A DNA stretch of 64,000 bases from Brevibacterium permense (GCF_013280495.1 NZ_JABSSX010000006.1:124001-188000), one strand, 5' to 3'; shown: positions 27,676 to 36,799, numbered from the stretch's first letter. Notes: generated by a model not told the origin, from the sequence alone. Numbers and translations: made by a program.

Positions 27676-28051
27676 ATGGCAGGCGAATTGATTCGGGAGC
27701 GGATCGCGATCCTGGCCGCGGACGGCGTGGAGCGCGTGGAACTGGAACAGCCGCGACAGGCTCTACACGATGCTGGGGCCACGACGGAGTTGCTGTCACT
27801 GCACGAGGGCGAGACTCAGGCCCGCAACAACGACTTGGCTCCGGCCGGAACGTTTCCGGTCGAGGCTCTGGTGAAGTCAGCCTCGGTCGACGACTACGAC
27901 GCCCTGTTGCTTGCGCAAACCCGGCGCGAACGTCGTGGACGAAGCGGTGGCACGCGGCGGGAATCTGATCACCAGCCGTTCACCCGACGTTCTCCCAGCC
28001 TTCTGCTCCGCGATCGTGGAACTGTTCAGCCAGGCGGGTGAGGTACCATGA
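27676..28051 (+). pseudogene. DJ-1/PfpI-family protein remnant with deletion and frameshift
   Basis: The N-terminal part (RIAILAADGVERVELEQPR, then ATTELLSLHEGETQARNNDL, VDDYDALLL) is a type 1 glutamine-amidotransferase-like PfpI protein. After LLL the frame is lost, and the C-terminal piece continues in another frame as ANVVDEAVARGGNLITSRSP and LPAFCSAIVELFSQAG, ending with TGA at 28049-28051. The central part with the nucleophile Cys elbow (usually CHGPW) is deleted. Confidence 0.7.
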
Positions 28052-28181
28052 TCGAGGCGGCTATGTCGGCAATCGTGCGGGCCAAGCCCGCCACGGACAA
28101 TGACGTCGAACTGAAGAGAGACAGTACCAGCCAATCGGTCGACGCAGTTGGATTCACCAGGCACACGACAAGGAGGTACTC

Positions 28182-28595
28182 ATGACCATCAAGTTCGAAT
28201 CCGTATCGCTCGAGGACGCTCAGCGCGTGATCGCCGCCGGTCAAAGTGAGGCGAGCAAGATCGGGTCGCCGAGCAACGTCGCGGTGGTTGACGCGGGTGG
28301 CAATCTGGTCGCCCACATCCGCATGGACAACGCGTGGGTGGGCAGCGTCGACATCTCGATCAATAAGGCCTTCACGGCACGCGCCTTCGACACCGCCACC
28401 AATGATTTGGCCGAACAAGCTCAGCCCGGCGAGCAGTTCTACGGCATCCAGGGGTCGAACCATGGTAGGGTCATGGTCTTCGCCGGTGGAATCCCGCTAC
28501 GCCGCGACGGACTGGTCGTCGGGGCGGTAGGAGTCAGCGGGGGCAGCGGCGAGCAGGATCAAACGGTCGCCGAGGCAGCCGCAGCGGCGTTCTGA
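28182..28595 (+). CDS. HbpS/GlcG-family protein
   Basis: 137 residues, intact. The family fold is recognised from VSLEDAQRVIAAGQSEASKIG, VAVVDAGGNLVAHIRMD, INKAFTARAF and GGIPLRRDGLVVGAVGVSGG. HbpS binds haem and senses oxidative stress in Streptomyces; many GlcG relatives have no known role. ACAAGGAGG precedes the ATG. It follows the broken DJ-1/PfpI gene and precedes an ABM protein, suggesting one former operon. Confidence 0.85.
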   Translation: MTIKFESVSLEDAQRVIAAGQSEASKIGSPSNVAVVDAGGNLVAHIRMDNAWVGSVDISINKAFTARAFDTATNDLAEQAQPGEQFYGIQGSNHGRVMVFAGGIPLRRDGLVVGAVGVSGGSGEQDQTVAEAAAAAF

Positions 28596-28637
28596 TCATC
28601 CCGGAAAACGCGAAACCGAGCAGAGGAGAGATCGAAA

Positions 28638-28949
28638 ATGGCAACAACACAGGTCAGCAAAGCACTTCTGGTACGCCTCGAAGCACTGCCCGGCAAAGAG
28701 GACGACGTCCGCGACTTCTTGAACCAGGGGCTGTCGATCGTCGACGGGGAACCCAAAACCGTCCGGTGGTTCGCAATCCAGTTCGGACCCGCGTCGTTCG
28801 GGATCTTCGATGCCTTTCCCGACGACGACGGTCGCCAGGCGCACCTTTCGGGCGAAGTCGCGAAAGCGCTCGGTGAGAAAACGGGTGAGCTCTTCGAGGA
28901 GCCCGTGATCGAGCAACTCGATGTCGTCGCGGAGAAGCAGCCCGCATAG
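28638..28949 (+). CDS. Antibiotic biosynthesis monooxygenase (ABM)-like protein
   Basis: 103 residues, intact. Small dimeric alpha+beta-barrel type: ALLVRLEALPGKEDDVRDFL, VRWFAIQFGPASFGIFDAFP, ALGEKTGELFEEPVIE. ABM-domain proteins are cofactor-free oxygenases of quinones/polyketides, or of unknown function. GAGGAGAG precedes the start. It is the last gene of the short plus-strand set starting at the dehydrogenase remnant. Confidence 0.8.
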   Translation: MATTQVSKALLVRLEALPGKEDDVRDFLNQGLSIVDGEPKTVRWFAIQFGPASFGIFDAFPDDDGRQAHLSGEVAKALGEKTGELFEEPVIEQLDVVAEKQPA

Positions 28950-29344
28950 AGCACGCCGCCGCGTCGCTGTGGTAGGACTATGACGCTGAGTTCCCGGGTT
29001 CGACTACGGGGCTGCAACTTGTAATCCTCTTGACCCGGGTCTTCCTCGTCCGCCCCGTTTTCCAGTCGTCGGAGGTCCGCTGCTGGGCAGTCGCTCGGGC
29101 GGTGGCTCGCGGTTGCGATCAAACGTCCACAGGAGGAGGTCGGGCCACGGATTCGGTGGCCCGACCCGGCCGCGCGGTTGCTCTACTCCAAGGCCTCCTG
29201 ACTGGCCGACACCCCCGCTAGGGCGAGACTCCGCCCTGTTGTGGGGTGTCGGCCGGTCACTCGCCCCGCAGGCTGAAGAGCTGTTCGGCGCAGACCCGAG
29301 ACTTCAATCCCCTGGATCAGAGTGCTGGTCGACAGCTAACCGAT
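28950..29344. other. Gene-free stretch holding two strong hairpins
   Basis: No convincing gene on either strand. At 29138-29166 an 11-bp perfect stem (GGTCGGGCCAC with its complement) closes a 7-nt loop. At 29201-29257 a 15-bp stem with one G-T pair (core GGCCGACACCCC at 29204-29215 with 29243-29254) encloses a second 6-bp stem (29220-29225 with 29232-29237). Neither is followed by a T-run. GACCCGGGTC, a 10-bp palindrome, lies near 29034. They could end transcription of the ABM gene or belong to an old mobile element. Confidence 0.5.
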
Positions 29345-29843
29345 TGCCAAGATCATTTACGTCGTGTCTCCTTTGTCGGCGGATCCTTGTCAGGATCTCG
29401 CTGATCACGATGGCCGGTCGATAGATGACTGCGAGCTTGTCATACCTCGTCTCCGGCCCTCGCCATTGCCTGACTTAGGCAAACCAACGCTCGACGACAT
29501 TGCGGTTGCGATAAGCTCCGGAATCGAACGCCGGCGGCCGTCCACTTTTGCCGACGCGTTTCGTACCAGTTGCGTTCTGGTCTTTCCTCTCCGGGATCTC
29601 CGCCCGAATTCCACGTGAACGCAGGTATTCGAGTGGCTTCTTGATCCATAAGCACGATCGTCCAAGACCACAGCTGGAGGTCTGCGAGGATGACCGGCAC
29701 CGCCGAAGATCGACTCTTACCGTCACGGCACGGTGGATCTTCACCGTCAGCCCACCACGCGAGCGACAGATGCTGTGGTCGGCCGGTCGCGGTGCCGCAT
29801 GCGAACACAGTATCAAGACGTCAGTGTCAGAATCTCCTCGCAA
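29345..29843 (-). mobile_element. IS5-type transposase remnant
   Basis: Three minus-strand frames each carry pieces of an IS5-group DDE transposase: SICRSRGGLTVKIHRAV, then DDRAYGSRSH, then RGIRAEIPERKDQNATGTKR followed by GRPPAFDSGAYRNRNVVERWFA, and finally VRQWRGPETRYDKLAVIYRP. Several frameshifts separate them and the N-terminal third is missing, so it is dead. I could not define terminal inverted repeats. Its upstream end overlaps the last codons of the PH-like gene. Confidence 0.75.
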
Positions 29844-30300
29844 GATACACTTTGTGGCCGTCGATGAGCGCGCGTTGCGCCTCGGTGTGGTCAGGCGGGG
29901 AGAGAATGTTCGCCGGGTTCGTCGGAGATAACCACAGTGAGTCGATTTCGACGATCCGACCGTCTCGCAGGCGCGCTGCCCCAGCCAGCCGATAGCGTGA
30001 ACCGGGAGCCGGTAGGAGAATGCGGTCGAGATCCCGCCAGGCGATCCGATGAGGTCTGCCGGTGAAGCCGCACCAGATGAACTCCTCTGGAGTGATCTCC
30101 AACCGGGCGCGTGAACCCATGTGGAAATTCACCCACGCGCCGATGAGCGCGATGACCGGTGTGAAGAGGAAGATGAGAAAGAATGGTTCGGCGAAGATCG
30201 CCAGGAGGATCACCGTGATGGACGCGAGAATCGCCATGACGACGAGCATCCAGCCGACGAATGTCGAGATGTTCCCCTCGCGTCTGATGACGTTGTTCAT
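29827..30300 (-). CDS. Membrane protein with PH-like C-terminal domain
   Basis: 157 residues. Two hydrophobic segments near residues 14-35 and 38-58 are followed by a soluble part with a bacterial PH-like pattern (RLEITPEEFIWCGFTGRPHRIAWRDLDRILL, shown here in two parts: RLEITPEEFIWCG and RPHRIAWRDLDRILL). Function unknown. The last few codons lie in the IS remnant, so the original C-terminus may have been altered by the insertion. A long hairpin separates it from the BCCT gene upstream. Confidence 0.6.
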   Translation of the reverse strand: MNNVIRREGNISTFVGWMLVVMAILASITVILLAIFAEPFFLIFLFTPVIALIGAWVNFHMGSRARLEITPEEFIWCGFTGRPHRIAWRDLDRILLPAPGSRYRLAGAARLRDGRIVEIDSLWLSPTNPANILSPPDHTEAQRALIDGHKVYLARRF

Positions 30301-30324
30301 CTATCGACGTCCTTTCCCTCAGAA

Positions 30325-30380
30325 CTACCTGACGGCGGCCCAGCAACCTCGCGCGAGGTAGCTGGGCCGCCGTCAGGTAG
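30325..30380 (-). terminator. 56-nt near-perfect hairpin downstream of the BCCT gene
   Basis: The 20-nt arm at 30325-30344 is exactly complementary to 30361-30380, and the sequence between them, ACCTCGCGCGAGGT (30346-30359), is itself a perfect palindrome. Only the A/A pair at 30345/30360 does not match. It begins 11 nt past the BCCT stop, reading minus strand, without a strong T-run. A terminator is likely; because the stem is so long it may also be a dispersed repeat. Confidence 0.7.
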
Positions 30381-30390
30381 CAATTGGGGG

Positions 30391-32175
30391 TTAGTTCTTC
30401 GCTGAGGTGTCCTTGTCGTCGGCAGGGTCGTCCTCGATGTGGAGTTCCGAGGTTTCGAGGCCGAAGATCTCGCCGTCGTACTCGTCGACCGCGGTGGCCA
30501 CCGAGGTCTCGAGCACGTGTGCGGCCAGCTGTTCCTGGATGATGAGAGGATCCTTCGACAGGTCCTTCCAGACAGCCACGCACAGCAGCAGCATGACGAT
30601 GACGAACGGCAGGGCGGAGACGATCGTGATGTTCTTCAGTCCGTCGAGCGCCTCGGCGGGGTCAGTTCCGCCCGCCAACAGCATGACCGCAGCCACGGCA
30701 CCGGTCGCGGTGCCCCAGAAGATGACGAGGCCCTTGCCCGGCTCCTGCATGCCATTGGCCGACAGCGTGCCCATAACGATCGACGCGGAATCCGCACCGG
30801 TGACGAAGAAGATCGCGATGAGGACGACCGTGACGATCATGAGGATGATCGCAATGAGGTTCGGCAGCGGCAGAGCGCCGAGGAGGTCGAACAGGATCGT
30901 GTCCATGTTGATGTCCGGTTCGCCGTCGACGACCTTCGCCAGCGTCTTGACCGTGCCCTCGCCGCGTTCGGCGCGTTCCTGGATGCCGATGGCGCCGCCG
31001 CCGAAGATCGCGAACCAGATGGTCGAGACGACGGAGGGGACGATGAGGACGCCGGTGACGAACTGACGGACGGTGCGACCTCGCGAGATGCGCGCGATGA
31101 ACAGGCCGACGAAGGGCGACCATGACACCCACCATGCCCAGTAGAAGACCGTCCACGACGACAGCCACTCATTGACACCCTGACCGTGGGCAGCCGTGCG
31201 CGAAGCCAGCTGCGGCAGGTCCTGGATGAACGCACCCACCGAGGAGGGGATGACGTTGAGGATGAACAGCGTCGGTCCGCCGATGAAGACGATGAGGGCG
31301 ACGATGACAGCGAGCACCATGTTGATGTTCGACAGCCACTGGATGCCCTTCTCCACGCCCGACACCGCCGAGGCGACGAATGCGGCCGTGAGGATCGCGA
31401 TGATGGTGACGAGCACCGGTGAGGAGACATCGGACATGATGCCTGCGGACTCGATGCCGCCGCCGATCTGGATGGCACCCAAGCCCAGCGAGCAGGCCGA
31501 ACCGAACAGAGTCGCGAGGATCGCGAGGATGTTGATGACCTTGCCGCCGATTCCGTTGACGGCGCGTTCGCCGAACAGCGGGGTGAACATCGACGAGAAC
31601 AGCTGCGAGCGTCCCAGACGGAACGAGCCGTAGGCCACGCCGAGACCGACGATGGCGTACATCGCCCACGGGTAGAGCGTCCAGTGGAACAGAGTGGTTC
31701 CCATGGACGTGCCCATCGCCTCGGCGGTCGAGCCGTCGACGGTGTTCGGTGGAGGCGACATGTAGAAGAAGAGAGGCTCGCCGACCGCGGAGAACACGAG
31801 TCCGATGCCCATGCCCGTGGCGAACATCATCGCGATCCACGAGGAGGTTTTGAACTCCGGCTTCTCATCGTCCTTGCCCAGAGGGATCCGACCGAACTTG
31901 CTGACGGCGACGACGATGACGAAGATCGTGAAGATCGTGGCGGCGATGACGAAGAGCCACCCGAAGTTGTCCATCACTCCGGTCAGCAGCGTTCCCGCCA
32001 CCGAACCGAGGGTCTCGGGGGACACGAAGCCCCAGACGACGAAAGCGACGGCGAGGATGCCGGCCGCGAAGAAGACCACTTTGTCCAGACCCTCACGTTT
32101 GAAAGGCCGGAGCGCGGTCGTCGGATGCTTCAGGTGCTCGATGAGCTCCTGAGTCTTTGTATGTTCACTGCTCAT
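30391..32175 (-). CDS. BCCT-family betaine/choline/carnitine transporter
   Basis: 594 residues with 12 expected helices. The family signature is clear in WTVFYWAWWVSWSPFVGLF followed by IARISRGRTVRQF, and GMGIGLVFSAVGEP is the glycine-rich segment of helix 3. An acidic C-terminal tail of about 60 residues ends the protein; in BetP-type carriers the tail senses osmotic stress. Likely imports a quaternary ammonium compatible solute with Na+. Start at 32175 (MSSEHTKTQEL). The substrate is not determinable here. Confidence 0.9.
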   Translation of the reverse strand: MSSEHTKTQELIEHLKHPTTALRPFKREGLDKVVFFAAGILAVAFVVWGFVSPETLGSVAGTLLTGVMDNFGWLFVIAATIFTIFVIVVAVSKFGRIPLGKDDEKPEFKTSSWIAMMFATGMGIGLVFSAVGEPLFFYMSPPPNTVDGSTAEAMGTSMGTTLFHWTLYPWAMYAIVGLGVAYGSFRLGRSQLFSSMFTPLFGERAVNGIGGKVINILAILATLFGSACSLGLGAIQIGGGIESAGIMSDVSSPVLVTIIAILTAAFVASAVSGVEKGIQWLSNINMVLAVIVALIVFIGGPTLFILNVIPSSVGAFIQDLPQLASRTAAHGQGVNEWLSSWTVFYWAWWVSWSPFVGLFIARISRGRTVRQFVTGVLIVPSVVSTIWFAIFGGGAIGIQERAERGEGTVKTLAKVVDGEPDINMDTILFDLLGALPLPNLIAIILMIVTVVLIAIFFVTGADSASIVMGTLSANGMQEPGKGLVIFWGTATGAVAAVMLLAGGTDPAEALDGLKNITIVSALPFVIVMLLLCVAVWKDLSKDPLIIQEQLAAHVLETSVATAVDEYDGEIFGLETSELHIEDDPADDKDTSAKN

Positions 32176-32424
32176 AGTGATCGGGCCGATCGGGGCGGGT
32201 CCTCGGTGACACGAATGAGAACGGGCTGCCGGCTCGGCGTTCCTTCCTTGAATGGACTGCATCGGACAGGTGGCCGAAGGGATCCGAGCCGAGTGTGCAC
32301 CCGAACGCCTCTCGCACATGATCATGACAGCCCATGGGCGATGATGGTCGGAGTCCCCTCATCTCGGACCACCATCGGTCGCCTTTCGCTGTGCTTCACC
32401 GTCACACAGATGCGGCGAATAGTG

Positions 32425-32454
32425 AGGGGCCCTGCCGCGCACGACAGGGCCCCT
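32425..32454 (-). terminator. Terminator of tRNA-Asn
   Basis: AGGGGCCCTG (32425-32434) pairs perfectly with CAGGGCCCCT (32445-32454) around a 10-nt loop. It is 6 nt beyond the 3' end of tRNA-Asn on the minus strand. Confidence 0.65.
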
Positions 32455-32459
32455 TCCAG

Positions 32460-32532
32460 CTCCCCCGGCTGGGCTCGAACCAGCGACCCTTCGATTAACA
32501 GTCGAATGCTCTGCCAACTGAGCTACGGAGGA
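32460..32532 (-). tRNA. tRNA-Asn (anticodon GTT)
   Basis: Read on the minus strand, a 73-nt cloverleaf: acceptor TCCTCCG with CGGGGGA (one G-T pair) and discriminator G; D-arm around AGCTCAGTTGGCAGAGC; anticodon stem TTCGA/TCGAA closing loop CTGTTAA; T-arm GCTGG TTCGAGC CCAGC. CCA is not encoded. It stands between the BCCT gene and smc. Confidence 0.95.
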
Positions 32533-32619
32533 AAACGGCGCAGTCGCCTACGCACGAGGAGAAACTCTACCAAAAGATTCGGGATCTCGCCGCCGCCTGC
32601 GGATATGCTGGTGCCCAAT

Positions 32620-35600
32620 ATGCATCTCAAAAGCCTGACACTGCGGGGGTTCAAGTCCTTCGCCTCGGCGACGACCCTTCGATTCGAGCCGGGAATCACC
32701 TGCGTCGTCGGACCGAACGGCTCGGGCAAGTCCAATGTCGTCGACGCCCTGTCCTGGGTGATGGGCGAACAGGGTGCGAAGAATCTGCGCGGCGGAAAGA
32801 TGGACGACGTCATCTTCGCCGGAACCTCGAAACGTCAGGCCCTGGGACGCGCCGAGGTGACTCTGACCATCGACAACACCGACGGAGCCATCCCCGTCGA
32901 CTACACCGAGGTGACCATCTCGCGGACCCTGTTCCGCACCGGCGGATCCGAGTACGCCGTCAACGGGGCACCGGCGAGGCTGCTCGACATCCAAGAGCTG
33001 CTCAACGACTCCGGCCTGGGCAAGGAGATGCACGTCATCGTCGGTCAGGGCCGCCTCGACGCGATCCTCCATGCCGACCCGCTGGAGAGGCGCAGCTTCA
33101 TCGAAGAGGCCGCCGGGGTGCTCAAGCACCGACGCCGCAAGGACAAAGCGGTCCGCAAACTCACCGGACTGCAGACGAACCTCGACCGGCTGACGGATCT
33201 GCGCACCGAACTCAACCGGCAGCTGGGGCCCTTGGGGCGGCAGGCCGAAGCCGCCGCGAAGGCAGCGACCGTGCAGGCGACGCTGCGTGACGCCACCGCC
33301 AGACTGCTCGCCGACGATGCCGTGCGGATGCAGTCCTCCTTGGCCTCGACGAGCGAGGGCGAAGATCACAGCGACCGCATCGCCGAACTCGACCACCGCC
33401 GCACCCGCGCCGAGGCGCGCCTGTCGGAGATCGAAGCTCGGCTGTCCGAACTCGACAGCGAACTCGACGTCCAACGCACCGCCGAATCGCGGACACAGAC
33501 GCAGGTCGTTCGTGCTCAGGGCTTAAGCCAACGTGCCGCGGACAAGCGCTCCCACCTGCTCTCGGAGGTCACGAGCCTGGGGCAGAGGGAAGCGAAGTCA
33601 CCCGAAGAGCTGCGCGCCCAGGCCGAACGCAACCGCTCCGAACTCACCGACGCCGAGGCGGCCGTGACCGAGAAGACGAACGCACTCGAGGCCAGCCAGC
33701 AGCGGAAGGAAGAGCTCACCCGAGCCTTGCGCACCGCCGAAGACGAGGTCAAGGCCGCACAGATCGCCATCACCGAAGCAGTGAAGAACCGCTCGGCGCT
33801 GCAGTCCAGGCAGACGCAGGCGGCCGAGCGGATCACCGACCTCAAGACCCGGATCGAAGCCAACCGTGCGGAGATCGACACCGTCACCGCCCGCATCGCC
33901 GAGCGTGAGAGCGAACTCGAATCGGCCGAGACCGGTGTCGAGGACGTCGAAGCCGGTGAGACCGAACTCGACTCCGCCTACGAGGCGGCGCAGGAGAGCC
34001 TCGAGAAGCTGGAAACCGAACGCACTCAGCTGCAGGAGCAGCGGGCGCAGGTCGTCTCCGAACTGTCATCGGCGAAAGCCCGCGCGGAAGCTCTGGCGTT
34101 GGGCACGGCTCTGGAAGCCGATCTCGAAGACATCGTCAATGCGGACCTGCCGGGAGTGCGCACGGCCGTAACGGAACGCCTGAGCGTCGACCACGGGTTC
34201 GAAATGGCTGCGGCCGCGGCCCTGTCGACGACGGTCTCCGGCGTCATCGTCGACGACAGCGCAGCGGCGCTGGCAGTGCTCGACCACCTCGGCGAGGACA
34301 CGAATGTGTCGCTGACGATCCCCGCCGGGGTCGAACCAGCAGCCGGGAAAGGCGGTGGGAGTGCCCTTGACTCTCTGCCGGAACTGCCGGGGCTGGGGGA
34401 CCTGCGATGGCTCTCCGACGTCGTCGACAGCGACGTCCCCGAACTGCGCGCTCTGCTGGCCCGGGCCCTGCACGGTGTCGTCTGCGTCCCCGATGCGCGC
34501 ACCGGAATCGAACTCACCGCGGCCCGGCCCGAACTCACCGCCGTCACCGTCCACGGTGAGGTGCTCACCGCGACCCGCATCAGCCGGGCCCGCACCGCCT
34601 CGGGCACACGGCTGGCCTCACAGACCGCGCTCGAGGACACCCATTCCCTCATCGCCGATCTCGACGGCCGGGCGGAAAAGCTCGACGCCTCCTTGAGGGA
34701 ACTCGAACCGCGCCTGACCGCGGCACGTGAGGAATCAGCCGCAGCCCTCGACGCTCTCCACTCCTCGGATGCGAAGATCATGGCCGCGGCCGAAGAGGTC
34801 TCGCGCATCACCGGCGAGATCGGTGTGGCTCGCACTCGCCTGCAGCGCGCGCAGGAGAACGCGACCGAACTCGAATCCCGCCTCGCCGCCGCCGAACGTG
34901 ACTCTCAGTCGGCCGCGGCAGCACTGGCCGGAGCCGCCGAGGTCAACGAAGTCGTCGATACCGCCGCTCGGGACGAACTCAGCACACAGGTCGCCCAATC
35001 CTCGGAAGACCTCGTCGAAGCCCGCATCAGCCACCGGTCGGCTGCCGACCGGGCGCGGTTCTTAGGCGACCGGGTCGACTCCCTCCTGCGGGCGGCGAAG
35101 GCCGAAGAAGCGGCGCGGGAGCAGACACAGCGCACGATCGCGAAGAAGAAGCGCGCGGCCGCCTCGGTGCAGCTCATCGCCGAAACCGCAGCCGAAGCCG
35201 CGGAGCTGGCCACCTCCACGGTGGCCGAGCTCGGTGAGGCGATCCAGGTCCTCGTCGACGAACGCGGCGGTCTGCGCGAAGAGAAAGGCCGCCTCGGCGA
35301 GGAATTGGGATCGACGCGAACCCAGCTGCAGAAGCTCAAGGACGCCGCCGCCGAAGCCGAACTCGCGAAAGAGCGTTTCCGGCTGAGGCTCGAGGAGATC
35401 GCGCATCGATCGGAGGAGGAGACGGGGCTGGGAATCGACCGTCTCATCGACGAATTCGGCCCGCACCTGCCCGTTCCGTCGTTCGAGGAGGACGCCCAGG
35501 ACCGCGCGTATGTGCGCGCCGAAGTGGAGAAGCGGCAGAAGCAGGCGGCGTCCCAGCTCAAGCGCATCGGCACGGTCAATCCGCTCGCGCTCGAGGAGTA

Positions 35601-36159
35601 TGAGGCGCTGAAGGAACGGCATCAGTTCCTCGAGAAGCAGATCGCGGACATCGAATCCTCCCGCAAGGACCTCATGCAGCTCGTCGAGGAGGTCGACCGA
35701 CACGTCGAACGCGTCTTCGCCGAAGCCTATGCGGATACGGCGCGGGAGTTCGAAGACATCTTCGCCCGCCTCTTCCCCGGCGGTGAGGGCGCACTGAGCC
35801 TGACCGATCCGAACGATATGCTCACCACCGGCGTTGACGTTCACGCCCGCCCGGCCGGAAAGAAGGTCAAACGTCTGTCTCTGCTCTCCGGAGGGGAGCG
35901 GTCGCTGGTGGCCGTAGCTATGCTCGTCGCGATCTTCAAGGCCCGGCCGAGCCCGTTCTACGTCATGGACGAGGTCGAAGCGGCCCTCGACGATCTCAAC
36001 CTCTCGCGGCTGCTCACAGTGTTCAAGGAGCTGCAGGATTCCTCGCAGCTCATCGTCATCACCCACCAGAAGCGGACGATGGAGATCGCCGACGCCCTCT
36101 ACGGAGTGACGATGCACGGCGACGGGGTGTCGAAAGTCATATCGCAGCGGATTCCGTGA
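32620..36159 (+). CDS. smc: Chromosome segregation protein SMC
   Basis: 1179 residues, full length. N-terminal MHLKSLTLRGFKSFASATTL and Walker A GPNGSGKS (residues 31-38); coiled-coil arms; hinge around residues 495-650 (with a Gly/Pro-rich insert); second coiled coil; C-terminal signature LSGGERSL (from 1089) and Walker B FYVMDEVEAALDD (from 1113). It compacts and segregates the chromosome with ScpAB, which are not in this window. ATG 32620 is chosen over the ATG 15 nt upstream because it matches the family N-terminus. Confidence 0.96.
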   Translation: MHLKSLTLRGFKSFASATTLRFEPGITCVVGPNGSGKSNVVDALSWVMGEQGAKNLRGGKMDDVIFAGTSKRQALGRAEVTLTIDNTDGAIPVDYTEVTISRTLFRTGGSEYAVNGAPARLLDIQELLNDSGLGKEMHVIVGQGRLDAILHADPLERRSFIEEAAGVLKHRRRKDKAVRKLTGLQTNLDRLTDLRTELNRQLGPLGRQAEAAAKAATVQATLRDATARLLADDAVRMQSSLASTSEGEDHSDRIAELDHRRTRAEARLSEIEARLSELDSELDVQRTAESRTQTQVVRAQGLSQRAADKRSHLLSEVTSLGQREAKSPEELRAQAERNRSELTDAEAAVTEKTNALEASQQRKEELTRALRTAEDEVKAAQIAITEAVKNRSALQSRQTQAAERITDLKTRIEANRAEIDTVTARIAERESELESAETGVEDVEAGETELDSAYEAAQESLEKLETERTQLQEQRAQVVSELSSAKARAEALALGTALEADLEDIVNADLPGVRTAVTERLSVDHGFEMAAAAALSTTVSGVIVDDSAAALAVLDHLGEDTNVSLTIPAGVEPAAGKGGGSALDSLPELPGLGDLRWLSDVVDSDVPELRALLARALHGVVCVPDARTGIELTAARPELTAVTVHGEVLTATRISRARTASGTRLASQTALEDTHSLIADLDGRAEKLDASLRELEPRLTAAREESAAALDALHSSDAKIMAAAEEVSRITGEIGVARTRLQRAQENATELESRLAAAERDSQSAAAALAGAAEVNEVVDTAARDELSTQVAQSSEDLVEARISHRSAADRARFLGDRVDSLLRAAKAEEAAREQTQRTIAKKKRAAASVQLIAETAAEAAELATSTVAELGEAIQVLVDERGGLREEKGRLGEELGSTRTQLQKLKDAAAEAELAKERFRLRLEEIAHRSEEETGLGIDRLIDEFGPHLPVPSFEEDAQDRAYVRAEVEKRQKQAASQLKRIGTVNPLALEEYEALKERHQFLEKQIADIESSRKDLMQLVEEVDRHVERVFAEAYADTAREFEDIFARLFPGGEGALSLTDPNDMLTTGVDVHARPAGKKVKRLSLLSGGERSLVAVAMLVAIFKARPSPFYVMDEVEAALDDLNLSRLLTVFKELQDSSQLIVITHQKRTMEIADALYGVTMHGDGVSKVISQRIP

Positions 36160-36397
36160 TCGGCAGTCCGCTCTTCGGCCGGCGCGCCCGAGGTGGCAGG
36201 CCCGCCGCTGGGGCACAAGGCCGTTTGACGGTGATGCCCAGGACAGTCCCAGGGAATTTTGCAACCGCCGCACGGCGGGCGAGCACAATAGTCGTGGCCG
36301 GGGACTATAGACTTGGGCCGAGACACAGGAATTCGAAGAACGTGAGGAGCGCGACGTCCATGGCCGAGGCTGCTGTACTGCGAGGTGGCTCGAGGGC

Positions 36398-36799
36398 ATG
36401 AATTCGGTACTTGTCGTCATCGTCGGACTCGCGATCTCCTTCGCCCTGGCACTCGTCGTCGTCCTTCTCGTGGCTCTGCCCGGCCTGCGCGCCGAAGGAC
36501 GCCTGCGATACTCCTCCGACGTGCAGCGATTCCGTCTGCCGCCCGAGTGGACCGGCTACGACGACGAAGTCCACGAATTCTTCGGCCATGATGACGGCAC
36601 CTCCCACTTAGCGACCAGGGAACAGGCGGCGGTGACCGCGATCCGCGATCACTCCTATGTGCTCCGGCCGCAGCCCCGACGCCATGCCGCGCCCTCGCTC
36701 ATCACGGTCCGCCCGCGCACCCGCCACTGGAAGATCCCCGAGTCCGGAACAGGGTGGAAGACCACCGCCGGGCTGCTCTTCGGCAGCCGCGGATCCTGA
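36398..36799 (+). CDS. Hypothetical single-pass membrane protein
   Basis: 133 residues. An N-terminal helix (VLVVIVGLAISFALALVVVL, then LVALPGL) is followed by a polar, arginine/histidine-rich region ending in a serine-rich tail. No family recognised. It lies between smc and ftsY in the same direction. Codon bias is normal for the window, so a real gene is likely. Confidence 0.6.
   Translation: MNSVLVVIVGLAISFALALVVVLLVALPGLRAEGRLRYSSDVQRFRLPPEWTGYDDEVHEFFGHDDGTSHLATREQAAVTAIRDHSYVLRPQPRRHAAPSLITVRPRTRHWKIPESGTGWKTTAGLLFGSRGS

Noticed and set aside
28990-29060. tRNA-like sequence (GGGTTCGACT) near 29000
   Set aside because: No acceptor, D or anticodon stems can be formed around it.
26542-32532. 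Integration of the accessory stretch at the 3' end of tRNA-Asn
   Set aside because: I looked for a copy of the tRNA 3' end near the mutM border and in the 29.0 kb gap and found none; no integrase is present in the stretch.
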